This document shows, piece by piece, positions 13,001 through 24,408 of a stretch of DNA of 64,000 nt. The notes beneath the pieces are model-generated. The model did no database searches. It was not told the DNA's origin and saw only the letters and a list, made by a program, of their open reading frames with translations. This DNA is from Apostichopus japonicus (lineage: Eukaryota; Echinodermata; Holothuroidea; Aspidochirotida; Stichopodidae): contig NC_092562.1 of assembly GCF_037975245.1 (NCBI RefSeq), forward strand, positions 29,215,554 through 29,279,553, given 5' to 3'. The translations under genes and the position numbers were made by a program. Within the stretch, counting starts at the first letter, position 1. Each line of letters starts with the position of its first letter.

Positions 13001-14707
13001 TTTGTTGTTGTCAACTTTCATTAGATTTTGAAAAAAGGGTAATCTCGATGCTGACGGAGATTAAGGCGGAGGTTCAGCACAACAAGTTGCTGCTAAAAAC
13101 ACTGACTGAGGCAAACGTCCTACCAGAGAGTGAAGAAGACGATTGGCTAAATGAATTTCCTCTAAAGTCCCTTGAAGGTATAACTTCTTTGGAGGAAAAA
13201 CTTAAAAATGACACAGGATCAAGGAAAAAACTGGTAAGAAATGTTTTTTGTGTGTTTTTGATTGCACGTTTTTAAAGAAACCAGTAGTGTAAGCGTTCTA
13301 TGATTGAGTTTTAGACTAAATGTAACTTGCTGTAATTTCGTGCTCCATCAATTTGTAATATAAAGTTAATGAAAACCTTTTCACAGCCATATTAAATAGA
13401 CATATGATGCTATGTGGTCTATAAGTCTCATATTTCAACCCAAGTTATAAGTGTAGATGGCACAGTTTAAAATTTGCTCTATGAGCCTTATAATTGCATA
13501 TTGCTTTAAAAATTGCACTACTTTTTTTTCAACTGGGAGTGGTAGGAGTCTTACAGTTTTAAACAATCTTGCCAAACTCTTAGATACTTATGCACCCAGT
13601 GACCCCACTCCTGTCATACGTGGTATGTCATAAGTCATACCTCTATCTGAGATATATTTGCATTATTTTTTTGAAAAAATTGTATCTCTGTTAACTACAT
13701 ACATTTTGAAATATATTACTTTTTAATTATACTTCTTGTAGTAATGTTTACCAAATACATATTTTTAGAAAATAAATTAATTACAACTAATGTAATACTA
13801 ATAGTAGTATGGTGGTAAATAACAAGTAAACAATTCATAACTTATTACAACTGGATAACATAAACTTTGTTCCTTAATAAATTTCATTTTTTTTTCGCAA
13901 TCACCTCCTTATATAGGTCCAGAAGCTGTCTATGATAGGTGGGACCAACTTGGATAGTAGTGTGAGAAGGATTTTATCATTCCTAATGAGCAGTGCCTTG
14001 GCCACAAAATTCAACTGGTTAGGCAGGGGGAGTGCCGAAAAGAAAGCCTTTTCTACCCTTCTTCTGAAAGATTTGATTTTTAGTAAGTATACAAATGCCT
14101 ATCATAAAAAAAATAAAATCGTCCCAGTTGTTCAAATGGTATATATACTGTGACAAACTAACTGTGCTTCAATGATGCATCATGTAACATGTAGAAAAGC
14201 TTCACACTGAACTACACACAAACATTATGCATTGTATACATCTTTCCCAAAAGGCCAAGGCCCATATTTTAACCATCAAGCAACTTTGTGTAGATTGAAT
14301 GGTTTTGTCAGACTGCAATGTGTGACTGTAATTCATATAAGATAATGTACTCATCTTTGCAAAGCGCTGAGCAGAGCAGTAAAATTGGACCAAGTTGATA
14401 AGTATCATCAATGCCCTCCAATCATTTGGGATGAGACTTGCCTGAAATAAACAACATAATATCAATTAAGCCATGCGGTCAGTCATTAGATTACATTTTC
14501 TCTTGGTTTATTCATGTGATTATACTTATAATTGCTCTTCGTTTTTTCATATTGTCCCTAGGGGCCATCTCAAGAAACCCCTTGACAAAAACAGCAACCC
14601 AGTCACAGGTGGAAGCAGTCATTAAATTATGGCTAAAACATGCTGCAGACCGGACTGGTGCCCGCAAGGACAGGCAGGCACAACAGCCAGATTGTCAGCT
14701 TGATTAA
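10058..14707 (+). CDS. DUF4806-domain companion protein of element 1, six exons, 340 aa
   Basis: Exons: 10058-10256, 10675-10771, 10984-11189, 13025-13233, 13917-14082 and 14562-14707, every one with GT/AG borders, and all phases agree, giving 1023 nt. Residues 1-66 form a small N-terminal module (HIVEFTDSKEIAIINEKW, then CLWPPFKS) typical of DUF4806 proteins. Residues 67-167 are acidic then Pro/Ser-rich, with the basic run GRKRK as a likely nuclear signal. Residues 168-195 could form a short coiled coil. Residues 206-292 match the DUF4806 pattern: FPLKSLEGITSLEEKL, then LSMIGG, then VRRILSFLMSSALATKFNW. The last exon is basic and hydrophilic. The function of DUF4806 is not established. Its place directly behind an intact transposase, inside the same termini, suggests a DNA-binding or regulatory partner of transposition. 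Splicing is predicted, not shown. Confidence 0.8.
11440..12735. repeat. Dispersed ~130-bp repeat copies in intron 3 of the DUF4806 gene
   Basis: Two adjacent copies (about 12450-12590 and 12592-12735) share TGACCCCTGGTGACC, CACCAAAAACRATAGGCTT, TACCAAATATGA and TTGAGATATC. A weaker copy lies near 11440-11560, and another in the second element at about 24470-24660. Short CA runs follow at 12217-12230 and 12744-12761. Confidence 0.6.
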
Positions 14708-16269
14708 AGTCAAATACTTTAAATTCAACATAAGCCTAGATCATCTTTCCATTATCAATATCAAGACTGCTTTCCCATTGTTTAACTTTAGTGTGACACT
14801 TTTGAACTGTCATTAAACTGTTCCTTTCACTTAACATGCCTTGTAAATAGTAATGGCTATATTATAGTCTTCTAACACATTTTGAAGACTATAGCAGTAA
14901 AAGTAATCAGTAAAAAAATCTTGCAGGGTCTACATCCTTGCATCAAATGCAATTCCATTCTCCTAGTGAAAGATATTTTATTACAATTCAAAGTAGTCCT
15001 TAGCCTCATATCAGCCCAAAGTGCCTGCATGACATATAAACTACATGCTGGAGCCTGGTGGTATTCTGTTTGCTTCCTGGTTCCTCCAGTGCCTTTCCCA
15101 GAGGATGGTGCTACTTTTTTTCTTACAAATTAAGAGTGCTTAAATACAAAATGGTGAGTTATTATATAAGATTGGTAGTGACCAGAAGCCATTCTGGCAA
15201 TTTTCTTATCCCACCATACTTTTGGTGACTATTATCAAGTTACCACCCCCAGTTTAAAAGTAGTCTGCATAGGCCCCAAATTATAGCACTTTATAATTGC
15301 TAGACATTTTCAAAAAGTATTTTCCTGGAGGTCGTTATTCTCCAAATTGTTCTCGGACATTTTCTTAATGAACACCCAAGACGAAAGAATTTCTCTGTGG
15401 GGTAAATTTCTTCGAAGGCGGTAATAAAAACAATTTAAGAATTATGACCAAAGGTGACCATATTTAAATTTCTGGCATAATTCGCGGAAATACTGCATAC
15501 CTTTAAAATTAGCACTGCTACATGCTGGTCGATACGCAGACCGACTTTACAAAAAAAAAAAAAATTCTTACAAAGGAAATCCCGGCCTGAACTTTAATCT
15601 AAGTTAGAGGGTGTTGGGATTCAGGCATTAGCCAAATATGCTACAAATAAAAATAGTATATACAAATATTGTACTGCAACTATATACCAACTGCTATTGA
15701 AAACATCGGTTGATACTTGATAGGTCCACGGCATATGCCCTTCCTGTACAGACTGTAGTGTTATCCAGGGCATGATCAATTCGGTATCTTATTTCTACTC
15801 TGCAGTAATTGACTAAGCAACTGAGAACGAGTAACATGATAATTAAACAACTGATGGGATAAATATGTACTTACCTATCAACTCTATCGATACTGCTCAT
15901 TCCGTGTTTTTGGTAGCACGATATCTGTATTATTGCGTTTATTCTCGTATTAATTGGAAAACAAATTATTAGGCTGGAATGGCGATCCGTAACAAGTGTT
16001 ATGAGGCGGTTTACTGCTACGAGTGTGACGACGCCTTGTGAGCTCGGTAAAACTGGTATCTCGATTTCTCGCCCTTGCTCAAGTAAATGAGTCAAATATT
16101 CCGTTGATTATAAGATTACCTCTCTCGTCTCTAAATTAAAGTCCAATTAGCGTTGTTAAGTTACTTCAAGATACTGATAAGAAACCATGTTTACTTAAAT
16201 AGCCTGTACGTCCGCAAACAACGATCACTAGCTTAGAGCGATTGTTTCGACTAACTTTTCACTACTGAC
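14708..16269. other. Non-coding interior of element 1, 3' of the companion gene
   Basis: Nothing coding or RNA-like was recognised. The only notable item is an A-run near 15550. It presumably holds the 3' UTR of the DUF4806 gene, but no AATAAA was picked close to the stop. Confidence 0.4.
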
Positions 16270-16713
16270 CAGCGTTACCAGCGACAGTTGACGAAAAAAC
16301 GCTAGATTTGCGAAAATAAAACCCTAGAAAACGCTAAATGGTAGTTTCCCTAACATTCGTGTTGTTTGGAGTCAATTTAGCACAGATTCGTAGGATGAAT
16401 GGTCACCGATCACAAAATAGATTTTGAATAGTTGATTTGAGTGATAGTCTGACCCAGAAAATTTGAAAAAAATATGGAAATTTTCGGTAGGAAGTTCCGA
16501 AGATTGGGCAAAAATACTCAAAATAAATTTGGATGGGTCTCCAAGTAAGAATTTTGTCTAAATAATCTGAAAAGTGTTCAATTTTTGGTAAATTGAACTA
16601 GTTTTAGGCAAAAAACGGTAGAATTACCAAAATTAGAAAAAACGTGCGCTAGAACCCCACAAATGACTAAAAACGCTAGATCTAGTGTAAAAACGCTAAC
16701 TCTGGTAACACTG
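16270..16713. mobile_element. Non-autonomous hAT-type element (444 bp) with 8-bp target duplication
   Basis: The left end CAGCGTTACCAG and right end CTGGTAACACTG are inverted copies differing at one base. The 8-bp sequence CTACTGAC lies immediately outside on both sides (16262-16269 and 16714-16721), as expected for hAT insertion. The interior is AT-rich, repeats AAAACGCTAGA, and has no ORF. It sits inside element 1 and so inserted later. Confidence 0.88.
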
Positions 16714-16721
16714 CTACTGAC

Positions 16722-17925
16722 ATGCCTCTGAAATAAGAACTCTTGGGCTCACTCATGTTCGGGCATCTGGTCACTGATTGGTTCAATGTTACCTAATTCA
16801 TCAAATCTGTCATTGAAAGGACCAACCAAGAGTGAGAAAGAAACGTCACGTGCTGTTTATCTTTTTATTGTTTTTTTCTGAATTGACTAGACGTCTGAAA
16901 TAGCGGGTCAAGCAATTTCTTATGTTTTTCTTTTTAAGGGATTGTGGGAACCAAGGGAATGTCAAAATTGCAACGAGGTTAATGACCTTACATCTTGTAG
17001 ATAGACAGAATGTGGTATATGCACAAAGGCACCGACATTTCCAATCTACGTGTGTCTAGTAACGACTACAGAACAGATGTGAAAAATATTTATATTTCGA
17101 AATTTCAGTTGTATTACAGACTAGGCAATCACTACTTGTTTTGGATTGCTGTTATGGGAAAATGCTCGTGGCTTTCAATATTTATTTTTTACATTGTTTT
17201 ATTTTGTTGGTAATTTTCCTTTTTGTACTTCTCGAGTGTTTTCGGGATTTTCCCTACCTCTAGTGTAGTGAATGCGAGAAGGCATATTTTGGTGGGAGAT
17301 TAGTACCGTGACCTAGCGGTGTCAAACCTATTCTACTTGTAAAATGCGATACCAATAGGACTGCATGGACTATTTTCTTTACATTTGTGTAATGAACCGT
17401 AGGCGGTTGCAGTGATATTACGGTAAATCGTTACCGCCATAAGGGCGACAGAAATTTTTTTTCTTTCTTTCGATTGCGACAACTTTTCTCCATAAAACCC
17501 ACCTGGTCAGAGTGTATTTAGGTTAAGAAACGTTGGAATCTAATTCGGAAGTTTGTTTTCTGAAATTCATGAGGAAACTATGAATGGGACTTTAACATAT
17601 GGCATTTCATCGGCGGTAGGGTGTAACTCGTACGACAATGTACGTGTAGAGCGCTCCTTTTTACCACAACGGTTTATGTTGACAAGTTTGGAACAACAGT
17701 CAACAACTTCCATTGCCTTTTAATAAACATGCAGCTGTAGTAACATATAGTCTGTGCTATGTAGCGCATTTTACCTCTATTAACTTTATAGTAGACTTTT
17801 CTTGTGACTTTATCATATTATTGTAATCAAATATAAAAGGGCCGTTTTCTTTTAAAACGAAATATTTCAATCAACTCATGTTTTTCATTTTTCGATTTAA
17901 AACAAACTTACCATACATTGTTAGT
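16722..17925. other. Non-coding stretch between hAT element and right array
   Basis: No gene, RNA or repeat was recognised. Confidence 0.4.
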
Positions 17926-17929
17926 AAAC

Positions 17930-19240
17930 TATAAACCAAGCCAGAGTCAATCCGACGTTAAAATGATGTGTTACAAAGACGTCCACTTAACGTCGTTTGG
18001 TATATCGAAGAGACGGCCAAACGTCGGACCAACGATAATGGACGGTTTCATCGACGTCAAATCAACGTCGACATTAAATGTTGGAAAAACGTCCAATGAA
18101 CGTCGTTTGAACGGTATACCGAAGAGTCGGCCAAACGTCGGACCAACGAATATTGGACGGTTTCATCGACGTCGATTCGATGTCGACATTAAATGTTGGA
18201 AAGACGTCAAATGAACGTCGTTTGAAAGGTATACCAAAGAGTCGGCCAAAGGTCGGACCAACGAATTGTGGACGGTTTCATCGACGTCGATTCGACGTCG
18301 ACATTAAATGTTGGAAAGACGTGAAATGAACGTCGATTGAACGGTATAACGTAGAGTCGGCCAAACGCCGGACCGACGATTATTGGACGGTTTTATCGAC
18401 GTCGTTTCGACGTCGACATTGAATGTTGGGAAGACGTCCAGTTAACGACGTTTCAACGTATACCGAAGAGTCGACCAAACGTCGGACCTACGATTATTGG
18501 ACGGTTTCATCGACGTCGAATCGACGTCGACATTAATTGTTGGAAAGACGTCCAATGTACGTCGTCTTAACTGTATACCGAAGAGTCGGCCAAACGTCGG
18601 ACCAACGATTAATGGACGGTTTCATCGACGTCAAATCAACGTCGACATTAAATGTTGGCAAAACTTCCAATGAACGTCGTTTGAACGGTATACCGAAGAG
18701 TCGGCCAAACGTCGGACCAACGAATATTGGACGGTTTCATCGATCGATTCGACGTCGACATTAAATGTTGGAAAGACGTCAAATGAACGTCGTTTGAAAG
18801 GTATACCAAAGAGTCGGCCAAAGGTCGGACCAACGAATTTTGGACGGTTTCATCGACGTCGATTCGACGTCGACATTAAATGTTGGAAAGACGTGCAGTG
18901 AACGTCGTTTGAACGGTATAACGTAGAGTCGGCCAAACGTCGGACCGACGATTATTGGACGGTTTTATCGACGTCGTTTCGACGTCGACATTGAATGTTT
19001 GGAAGACGTCCAGTTAACGTCGTTTCAACGTATACCGAAGAGTCGGCCAAACGACGGATCAACGAATATTGGACGGTTTCATCGACGTCGAATTGACGTC
19101 GACATTAATTGTTGGAAAGACGTCCAATGAACGTCGTTTGAACGGTATACCGAAGAGTCGGCCAAACGTCGGACCAACGAATATTGGACGTCTGAATCGA
19201 CGTCGAATCGACGTTGCCCCACTTTGCAAACGGAAACGTG
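17930..19240 (+). repeat. Right subterminal tandem array, ~115-bp unit
   Basis: The landmark ACATTAAATGTTGG recurs at 18071, 18186, 18301 and onward with 114-115-bp spacing, about 11 copies. Each unit has CATCGACGTCG, GACGTCGACATT, GTCGGCCAAACGTCGG and ACGAATATTGGAC. The unit differs from the left array apart from the shared ACGTCG core. ORFs across the array are repeat artefacts. Confidence 0.9.
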
Positions 19241-19249
19241 GGAGACGTC

Positions 19250-19311
19250 GGTCCGACCATTTCACGCGACCCAAACCCAACGTCGATCCGACGTCAAAAT
19301 GTTTACTGGGA
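19250..19311 (-). repeat. Right terminal inverted repeat of element 1
   Basis: It ends CGTCAAAATGTTTACTGGGA at 19311, the reverse complement of the left terminus, followed by TA at 19312-19313. Confidence 0.8.
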
Positions 19312-19426
19312 TATATGGTAAGAAAATATATTCACAGGGCAATTTACCCTCAACTGGTTGACCCCCCCCCCCCCCCCGCCTTCCAAAATTGTTCTGCTGC
19401 CCATAAATGCATTTAAAATGTTTTAC

Positions 19427-20281
19427 CTGTCCACGAGTTTGAAACGATGCTGTGACACCATCGGCTGACTGGGCCAACTTTGATTTGATGATACGGGATC
19501 CTATGGCTTCCATCATTGGGGTCAAAGGCTCTTCTAAAGGATGCGTCAGAATCTTGGATGCTTCATCAGCTATGCATATGTGATTTTCCATATCCCGTAT
19601 GGGCATGGTTGTGTTGCATTGCATACATTTTACAGGCAGCAAAGATTTCACAAGGCATTGTAAGTACTCTTTTGGTGATGTTACCTTCCTTATCCAAAAC
19701 TTTTTGTCACACAGCTTGCAGATACAGGTGTTTTTCTGTTCGCTTTCACTTTTCAAACAGCTGAAGCAAAACTAATGACCACAAGGTGACTCAAGTGCTT
19801 CTTCAGTAATAGCACTACAGAAACCGCACTTCAGTTCATCTGGTATTTCAAGTTGAAAATGTGGCTTAAGAGGTGGCACTCTGGGTCCAGGGTGTAGGGA
19901 AGAGATGGAGACGGTAGTATTGAAATCCGCAGAATTTTAAAACTTTCTCTTCTTTGGGTGGCCTCCTTTAACTTGCAATTCCCACTTCTGACATACGTCG
20001 CAACTACCATTACGAGGGTGGCTCATCCATTGAATAGCGTGGCATTTTTTTTTCATGATACAATTTACAGTGGCACTTGTGGCAGATATATCTGGGATGT
20101 TGATCTTTCTCATCATTTTCCACACTGACTCCAAATATTTGATTTATTTTATTAGAGCATGCAGCACAACATTTGGACTGATAACCTTAACCATGCTCTG
20201 CTCTATTTTGAACCCTTTTACCACATATTCTGCACATTCGCTCCAAATATGTGATATGTTCCTCCAAAGTTGAAATTTGTT
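19427..20281 (-). pseudogene. Relic of a RAG1 N-terminal-region-like exon (RING finger included)
   Basis: Reading the minus strand from acceptor TATATACAG/AA at 20281 to donor CGTGGACAG/GTAAAA at 19427, the order matches the N-terminal third of RAG1: a RMCRICG motif; NKINQIFGVSVENDE followed by HPRYICHKCHCKL; W-SHPRN-SCDVC then GGHPKKRK; a RING finger CGFC...CGH-x-FCFSCL...CICKLC; then LVKSLLPVKCMQCN with a trailing HIC. It is broken: an in-frame stop soon after RICG, a frame change at an A-run near 20050, a stop at 19937-19939 after KKRKF, and a TAG at 19772-19774 inside the RING. No RAG1 catalytic core was seen nearby. Transposons carrying only a RAG1 N-terminal-like protein (N-RAG-TP) have been described in invertebrates, and this may be a remnant of one. 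It lies between the two large elements, outside both. Confidence 0.72.
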
Positions 20282-21774
20282 CTGTATATAGAAATTGTAA
20301 ATCAATCAAAATGTTACTCTATATAATCCCTCTCTTAGATGCCATATTATCACAATATTTTCAATTTTCCTTGGTTCTACTTTGACCGAAATACCATATA
20401 TGAGAGGGGGCAGTTTCCACAAAAGCTGTGTCATGTTTTTGTTGGCCGAGAAAAACAAGGCAAGGCAGAAAGTTATATGCCAGGTTACCGTGTAAATAGC
20501 CAGATGTCCATCATAACATAATTGGATGCCTATTGAGAGTATAATAGCACATAGGTTTTCCTCTAAATCTAGTAATACATATTTCTATTTTAAATTTATC
20601 ATTAACACCAGATTTCAACTAGAAACAAACTCTTATCTCTAATCCTAAGCTGTTTTAAAGCAACTTTCTAATAAATAGTGTGCATTTCAATATTACACAC
20701 AAATGAATATATAAGCTACTGCTGGTGTGTGACACTACCCCCTTGGTTAAGATAATTAACCCATTTAACTCAACTACTGGTACTTAGGCCTACCAACACC
20801 TCCCTATATACCAATTGCATACCTCCCTAGACCTACTAACGCGCACTCACCTCCTAAAACCCCATCCTTTCCCCACCCTCATCTTAATTGTGCCCCAGCT
20901 TATGCTTACAAATTTTAATCCCTAATCCCCTCACCCCTCTTAACCCCCCCTTACCAACCGCCAACTTGCTGACCCCTCCCCTTACCATCACCCTTCTTGT
21001 TACCCTTCCTTACAATCCCCATCCTTACCATCCCACTCCAAACCAACCCTCCCCTTGGGGAGGGGGATAAATTAGTTCAGATGGATATATAACCCCTTCC
21101 CCAATCCCTCATAATGCCAGTTTCACCACTACATTCCGCCCACCGCTGCCCCAAACCAGAGATTTGACCCCAAGAGACCCATTGTGTACTGGTAGCAGTA
21201 TGACATCCTATACTTTATGAATCTCGGGTTCCTCTTTCAATTTGGCCTATAATTTGATCTTAAATCCTACAAGCCTTTGTTTACATACTATAATATGCAT
21301 GGATATATATACTGTGTAACGTCCTTGACCACAAATTATCGGCCAATGGAGTAGTTATAAAAATACCACCGAGTTCTTAAAAATAAGTTGTTCTTCCAGA
21401 ATATAAAAATCTTTCACACTAACTAAGTGTACTCTTTTTTAATTGAAGTAAAAGGGGAAGTTAAATACCTCTTTTGTATAGTTGTTTTCTTGGGGTATGT
21501 AGTGTTGAATGGCCAAAATTCATTTGGTTTACGAGTCTTCAAACTTTTATAATGTTCACCGTTGTAACTAAATGTTCAGTTAAAAATGTGAACCAATATT
21601 TGTAAGAAGACTGAATATATATTATTGCTCATGCGTACAACGGCGTAAACAACTAAATGTGTATAACGTATGCGGTGGGCGAACATATTAGGCTACGCTA
21701 CGCGCAAAGAGATGGTGGCGTTCCGCTTAGATAGTAATGATGACAAGTCCGTTCCTCAAAGTGTAGTAGTAGTA
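20282..21774. other. Spacer between the RAG1-like relic and element 2
   Basis: No gene was recognised. A pyrimidine-rich, C-heavy stretch runs from about 20800 to 21060. At 21680-21745 is a copy of the module ACGCTACGCGC...GGTGGCG-TCCGCTTAGATAGT, also found (inverted) in the hAT-type element at 57561 and (same strand) in the one at 61400. It lies just outside the left end of element 2. Confidence 0.5.
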
Positions 21775-22100
21775 CACTCTAAAAAAGTTGGTCATTTTTT
21801 TTGCCCAACTTTTAACAAACGCTGGGGAAGTATGTATCCAACCAACTGTTGAGCATTTTTTGCCCAATTGCCGCTGGGTAATGTTTTTACTCATAGTTGG
21901 GCATATTATTTTACCCATAAATAGTAATTAAGAAATTACCCAACTGGCCTGTTGGGCAATGTTTATCATTTGTTGGCGAAATATTGAATACGAATATCAA
22001 ATGGTTGGGTATCCTTTACTACTAATTGGGCAACATAGGGCTATTTATTGGTCGATATTTCGACATTATTTAAGCAGTTTTTCTCCCTTTATTGGGTAAT
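21775..22100 (+). repeat. Left terminus of element 2 with TTGGGCAA motif cluster
   Basis: After CACTCTAAAAAAGTTGG come repeated short motifs in both orientations: TTGCCCAA, TTGGGCAT, TTACCCA, TTGGGCAATG, GTTGGGTAT, TTGGGCAACA and TTGGGTAATGG, spaced by tens of bases. The same motifs recur at the right terminus (36925-37070). Such motif clusters are typical subterminal protein-binding sites of CACTA elements; binding here is inferred. Confidence 0.65.
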
Positions 22101-22399
22101 GGATAGTTAATCAATATATTCATAATGATGAATACAGGTATTTCACTATATCACGGTTTTTTACTGACTATACACAAAAATGTTGAATGATATAAATTAA
22201 AATAGGTGGGATGAACATGGAAGGTTGGATGATTGTGAACAAGTATAGCATACACCAAACCAAAAAGACAGATCTAACAACACAGTGTATTGTAGAATGA
22301 TTTATTGAACATCTACTTTCTTGAAGCAGCATATCAAAACAATTTTAAAGCAGATAAAACAGATGAAAATCATAAAGAAAAAATACACTTATCACATCC

Positions 22400-23215
22400 C
22401 ACTTTGCTATTGTAGCATGCAACTATTGTCAATCAATTGTCATAGTAACATGTAACTGTCATCCACCCATTGCTATTATAGCATGCTACTCACGTCAACC
22501 CATTGCTATTGTAACATGCTACTCTCATCCACCCATTGCTACTGTAGCATGCTATTTTTGTCTACCCATTGCTGTTGTAACATGCTACTCTCTTCCACCC
22601 ATTGCTACTGTAACATGCTACTCTCATCCACCCACTGCGATATTGTAACATGATACTCTATCCACCCATTGCTATTGTAGCATGCTATCCTCATCCACAC
22701 ATTGCTACGGTAGCATGTTACTCTCATCCACCCATTGCTACTGTAACATGCTACTCTCATCCACCCACTGCGATATTGTAACATGCTACTCTCATCCACC
22801 CATTGCTATTGTAGCATGCTATCCTCATCCACCCATTGCTACTGTAGCATGCTACTCTCATCCACCCATTGCTACTGTAACATGCTACTCTCATCCACCC
22901 ACTGCGATATTGTAACATGCTACTCTCTTCCACCCACTGCTATTTTGTAGCATGCTACTCTCATCCACTCATTGCTATTGTAACATGCTACTCTCTTCCA
23001 CCCACTGCGATATTGTAACATGCTACTCTCTTCCACCCACTGCGATATTGTAACATGCTACTCTCATCCACCCACTGCTATTTTGTAGCATGCTACTCTC
23101 ATCCACTCATTGCTATTGTAACATGCTACTCTCATCCACCCATTGCTATTGTAGCATGCTACTCTCATCCACCCATTGCTATTGTAGCACACTTCTCATG
23201 TTCACCCATTGCTTC
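22400..23215 (+). repeat. Left subterminal tandem array of element 2, 33-35-bp unit
   Basis: About two dozen copies of CATGCTACTCTCATCCACCC + ATTGCTATTGTAG, with variants CACTGCGATATTGTAA (two bases longer) and CTTCC for CATCC. The 33-bp unit is 11 codons, which explains the in-frame repeat ORFs on both strands; these are not genes. Confidence 0.9.
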
Positions 23216-23934
23216 TCCTGTCATTGTTTATCAAAATGTGTTTATTTTTACACTGTGCCTGGTTAGTTCTCAAATTCAAGAAATATATGAGCAGGGAAGC
23301 ATTACCAACCCATGTAATCAACAGTTTAAGGATCATGAATCAGAAACTGCTATGGGGGCAGGATCATAAATCAGAAACTGTTTTGGCGCAAGTCTAGATA
23401 AGCTTTAAAAGATGACCAAAGGCTGATTCCCATATTAAATCTTCTATCAGTAATAGAAAACTAATCCAAATGAGACAGCACAGGTGGAAACACATATCTT
23501 ATGTTTCAACATTTAATTACATTTTAGTTTTGTTGAACGAGACTGGTTAGCTAACACCAGATCATTGTGATGCTAAACCAAAGCTAGGGGTACCATCATG
23601 TCATGTTAGTACTCTATGCACAGGTTTTCCGATATATTAACTGATTTTGTAAGACATTACTGTGATGGTGTTAATGAATATAATCTATTAAAACAAATTA
23701 TTTTTGGCTGATTCAGTATGAAACAAAATGGCAAACACTTAAACATGAATGATGAAACCAAGTTAACTGATACTGTAATTCACCAAATTCCCCAAAAGCC
23801 ATGAAAGCTAAGTAATAGAACAATGGAACTTAAGAAAAATCATCTGTAATTTTACACAGTATTTACACTTTAAATTTGTTCTATCAAGATGTAATGCATG
23901 ATATAAATACAATGAATAGTTAGGAATAAAAGAA

Positions 23935-24347
23935 CTACTTTGAATCTGATGCGATGAATGCACGCAGATTTCGAATGGAACTTGTGATGCTTGCCTCAGT
24001 GAAGTCATAGATCACAACCTGCAAAAACTGCCATGCAATCTTACACATTGGTTGATATTCAATGTCAAATATGTACATGGCCTTAAAGCATACGTCAATA
24101 GCTTTCATGAGTGACTGCTGAGGGAGTGCATTCCGTTCTATGATGACATAAGTTTGTGATGGAGTTATCCGACTTCCCCTGCACACAACAAATGGCTGTG
24201 GGGTGTCTGTTGCTTTGAGGGTCTTTACATATTGGTCTATGTCAAACACTTCCTATGGAAAGAAAGAAAAATGCAATATTTTAAGAAGTGTAGTTATCTA
24301 CAATTTCATGAAATGACACAAATATAAAAAACCATGTAGCTATGATA

Positions 24348-24408
<61 letters not shown>

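Larger units (their letters stand above)
1259..19311 (+). mobile_element. Complete ~18-kb CACTA/EnSpm-like DNA transposon (element 1)
   Basis: Both ends carry the same inverted sequence: TCCCAGTAAACATTTTGACG starts at 1259 and its reverse complement ends at 19311, with similarity continuing for about 60 bp inward. Each end is flanked by TA. Inside, in order, are a left tandem array, a transposase ORF, a six-exon DUF4806 gene on the same strand, and a right tandem array. Terminal inverted repeats, long subterminal repeats, a transposase with DYMH and FE motifs, and a second multi-exon gene are the layout of CACTA (CMC) elements. The ends do not start with CACTA, and CACTGTGTA precedes only the left terminus, so the exact border and superfamily label are less certain than the unit itself. 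A hAT-type element is nested at 16270-16713. Confidence 0.75.

Noticed and set aside
17918-19416. Several 70-115-residue ORFs on both strands
   Set aside because: They follow the 115-bp array unit and share its repeats; no independent protein signal.
22400-23215. Possible CRISPR-like array because of regular short repeats
   Set aside because: The whole unit is repeated with no unique spacers, and the surrounding genes are eukaryotic with introns.
22605-23397. Repeat ORFs with LSSTHCY and SHPPIAIV
   Set aside because: They follow the 33-bp array unit of the element-2 terminus.
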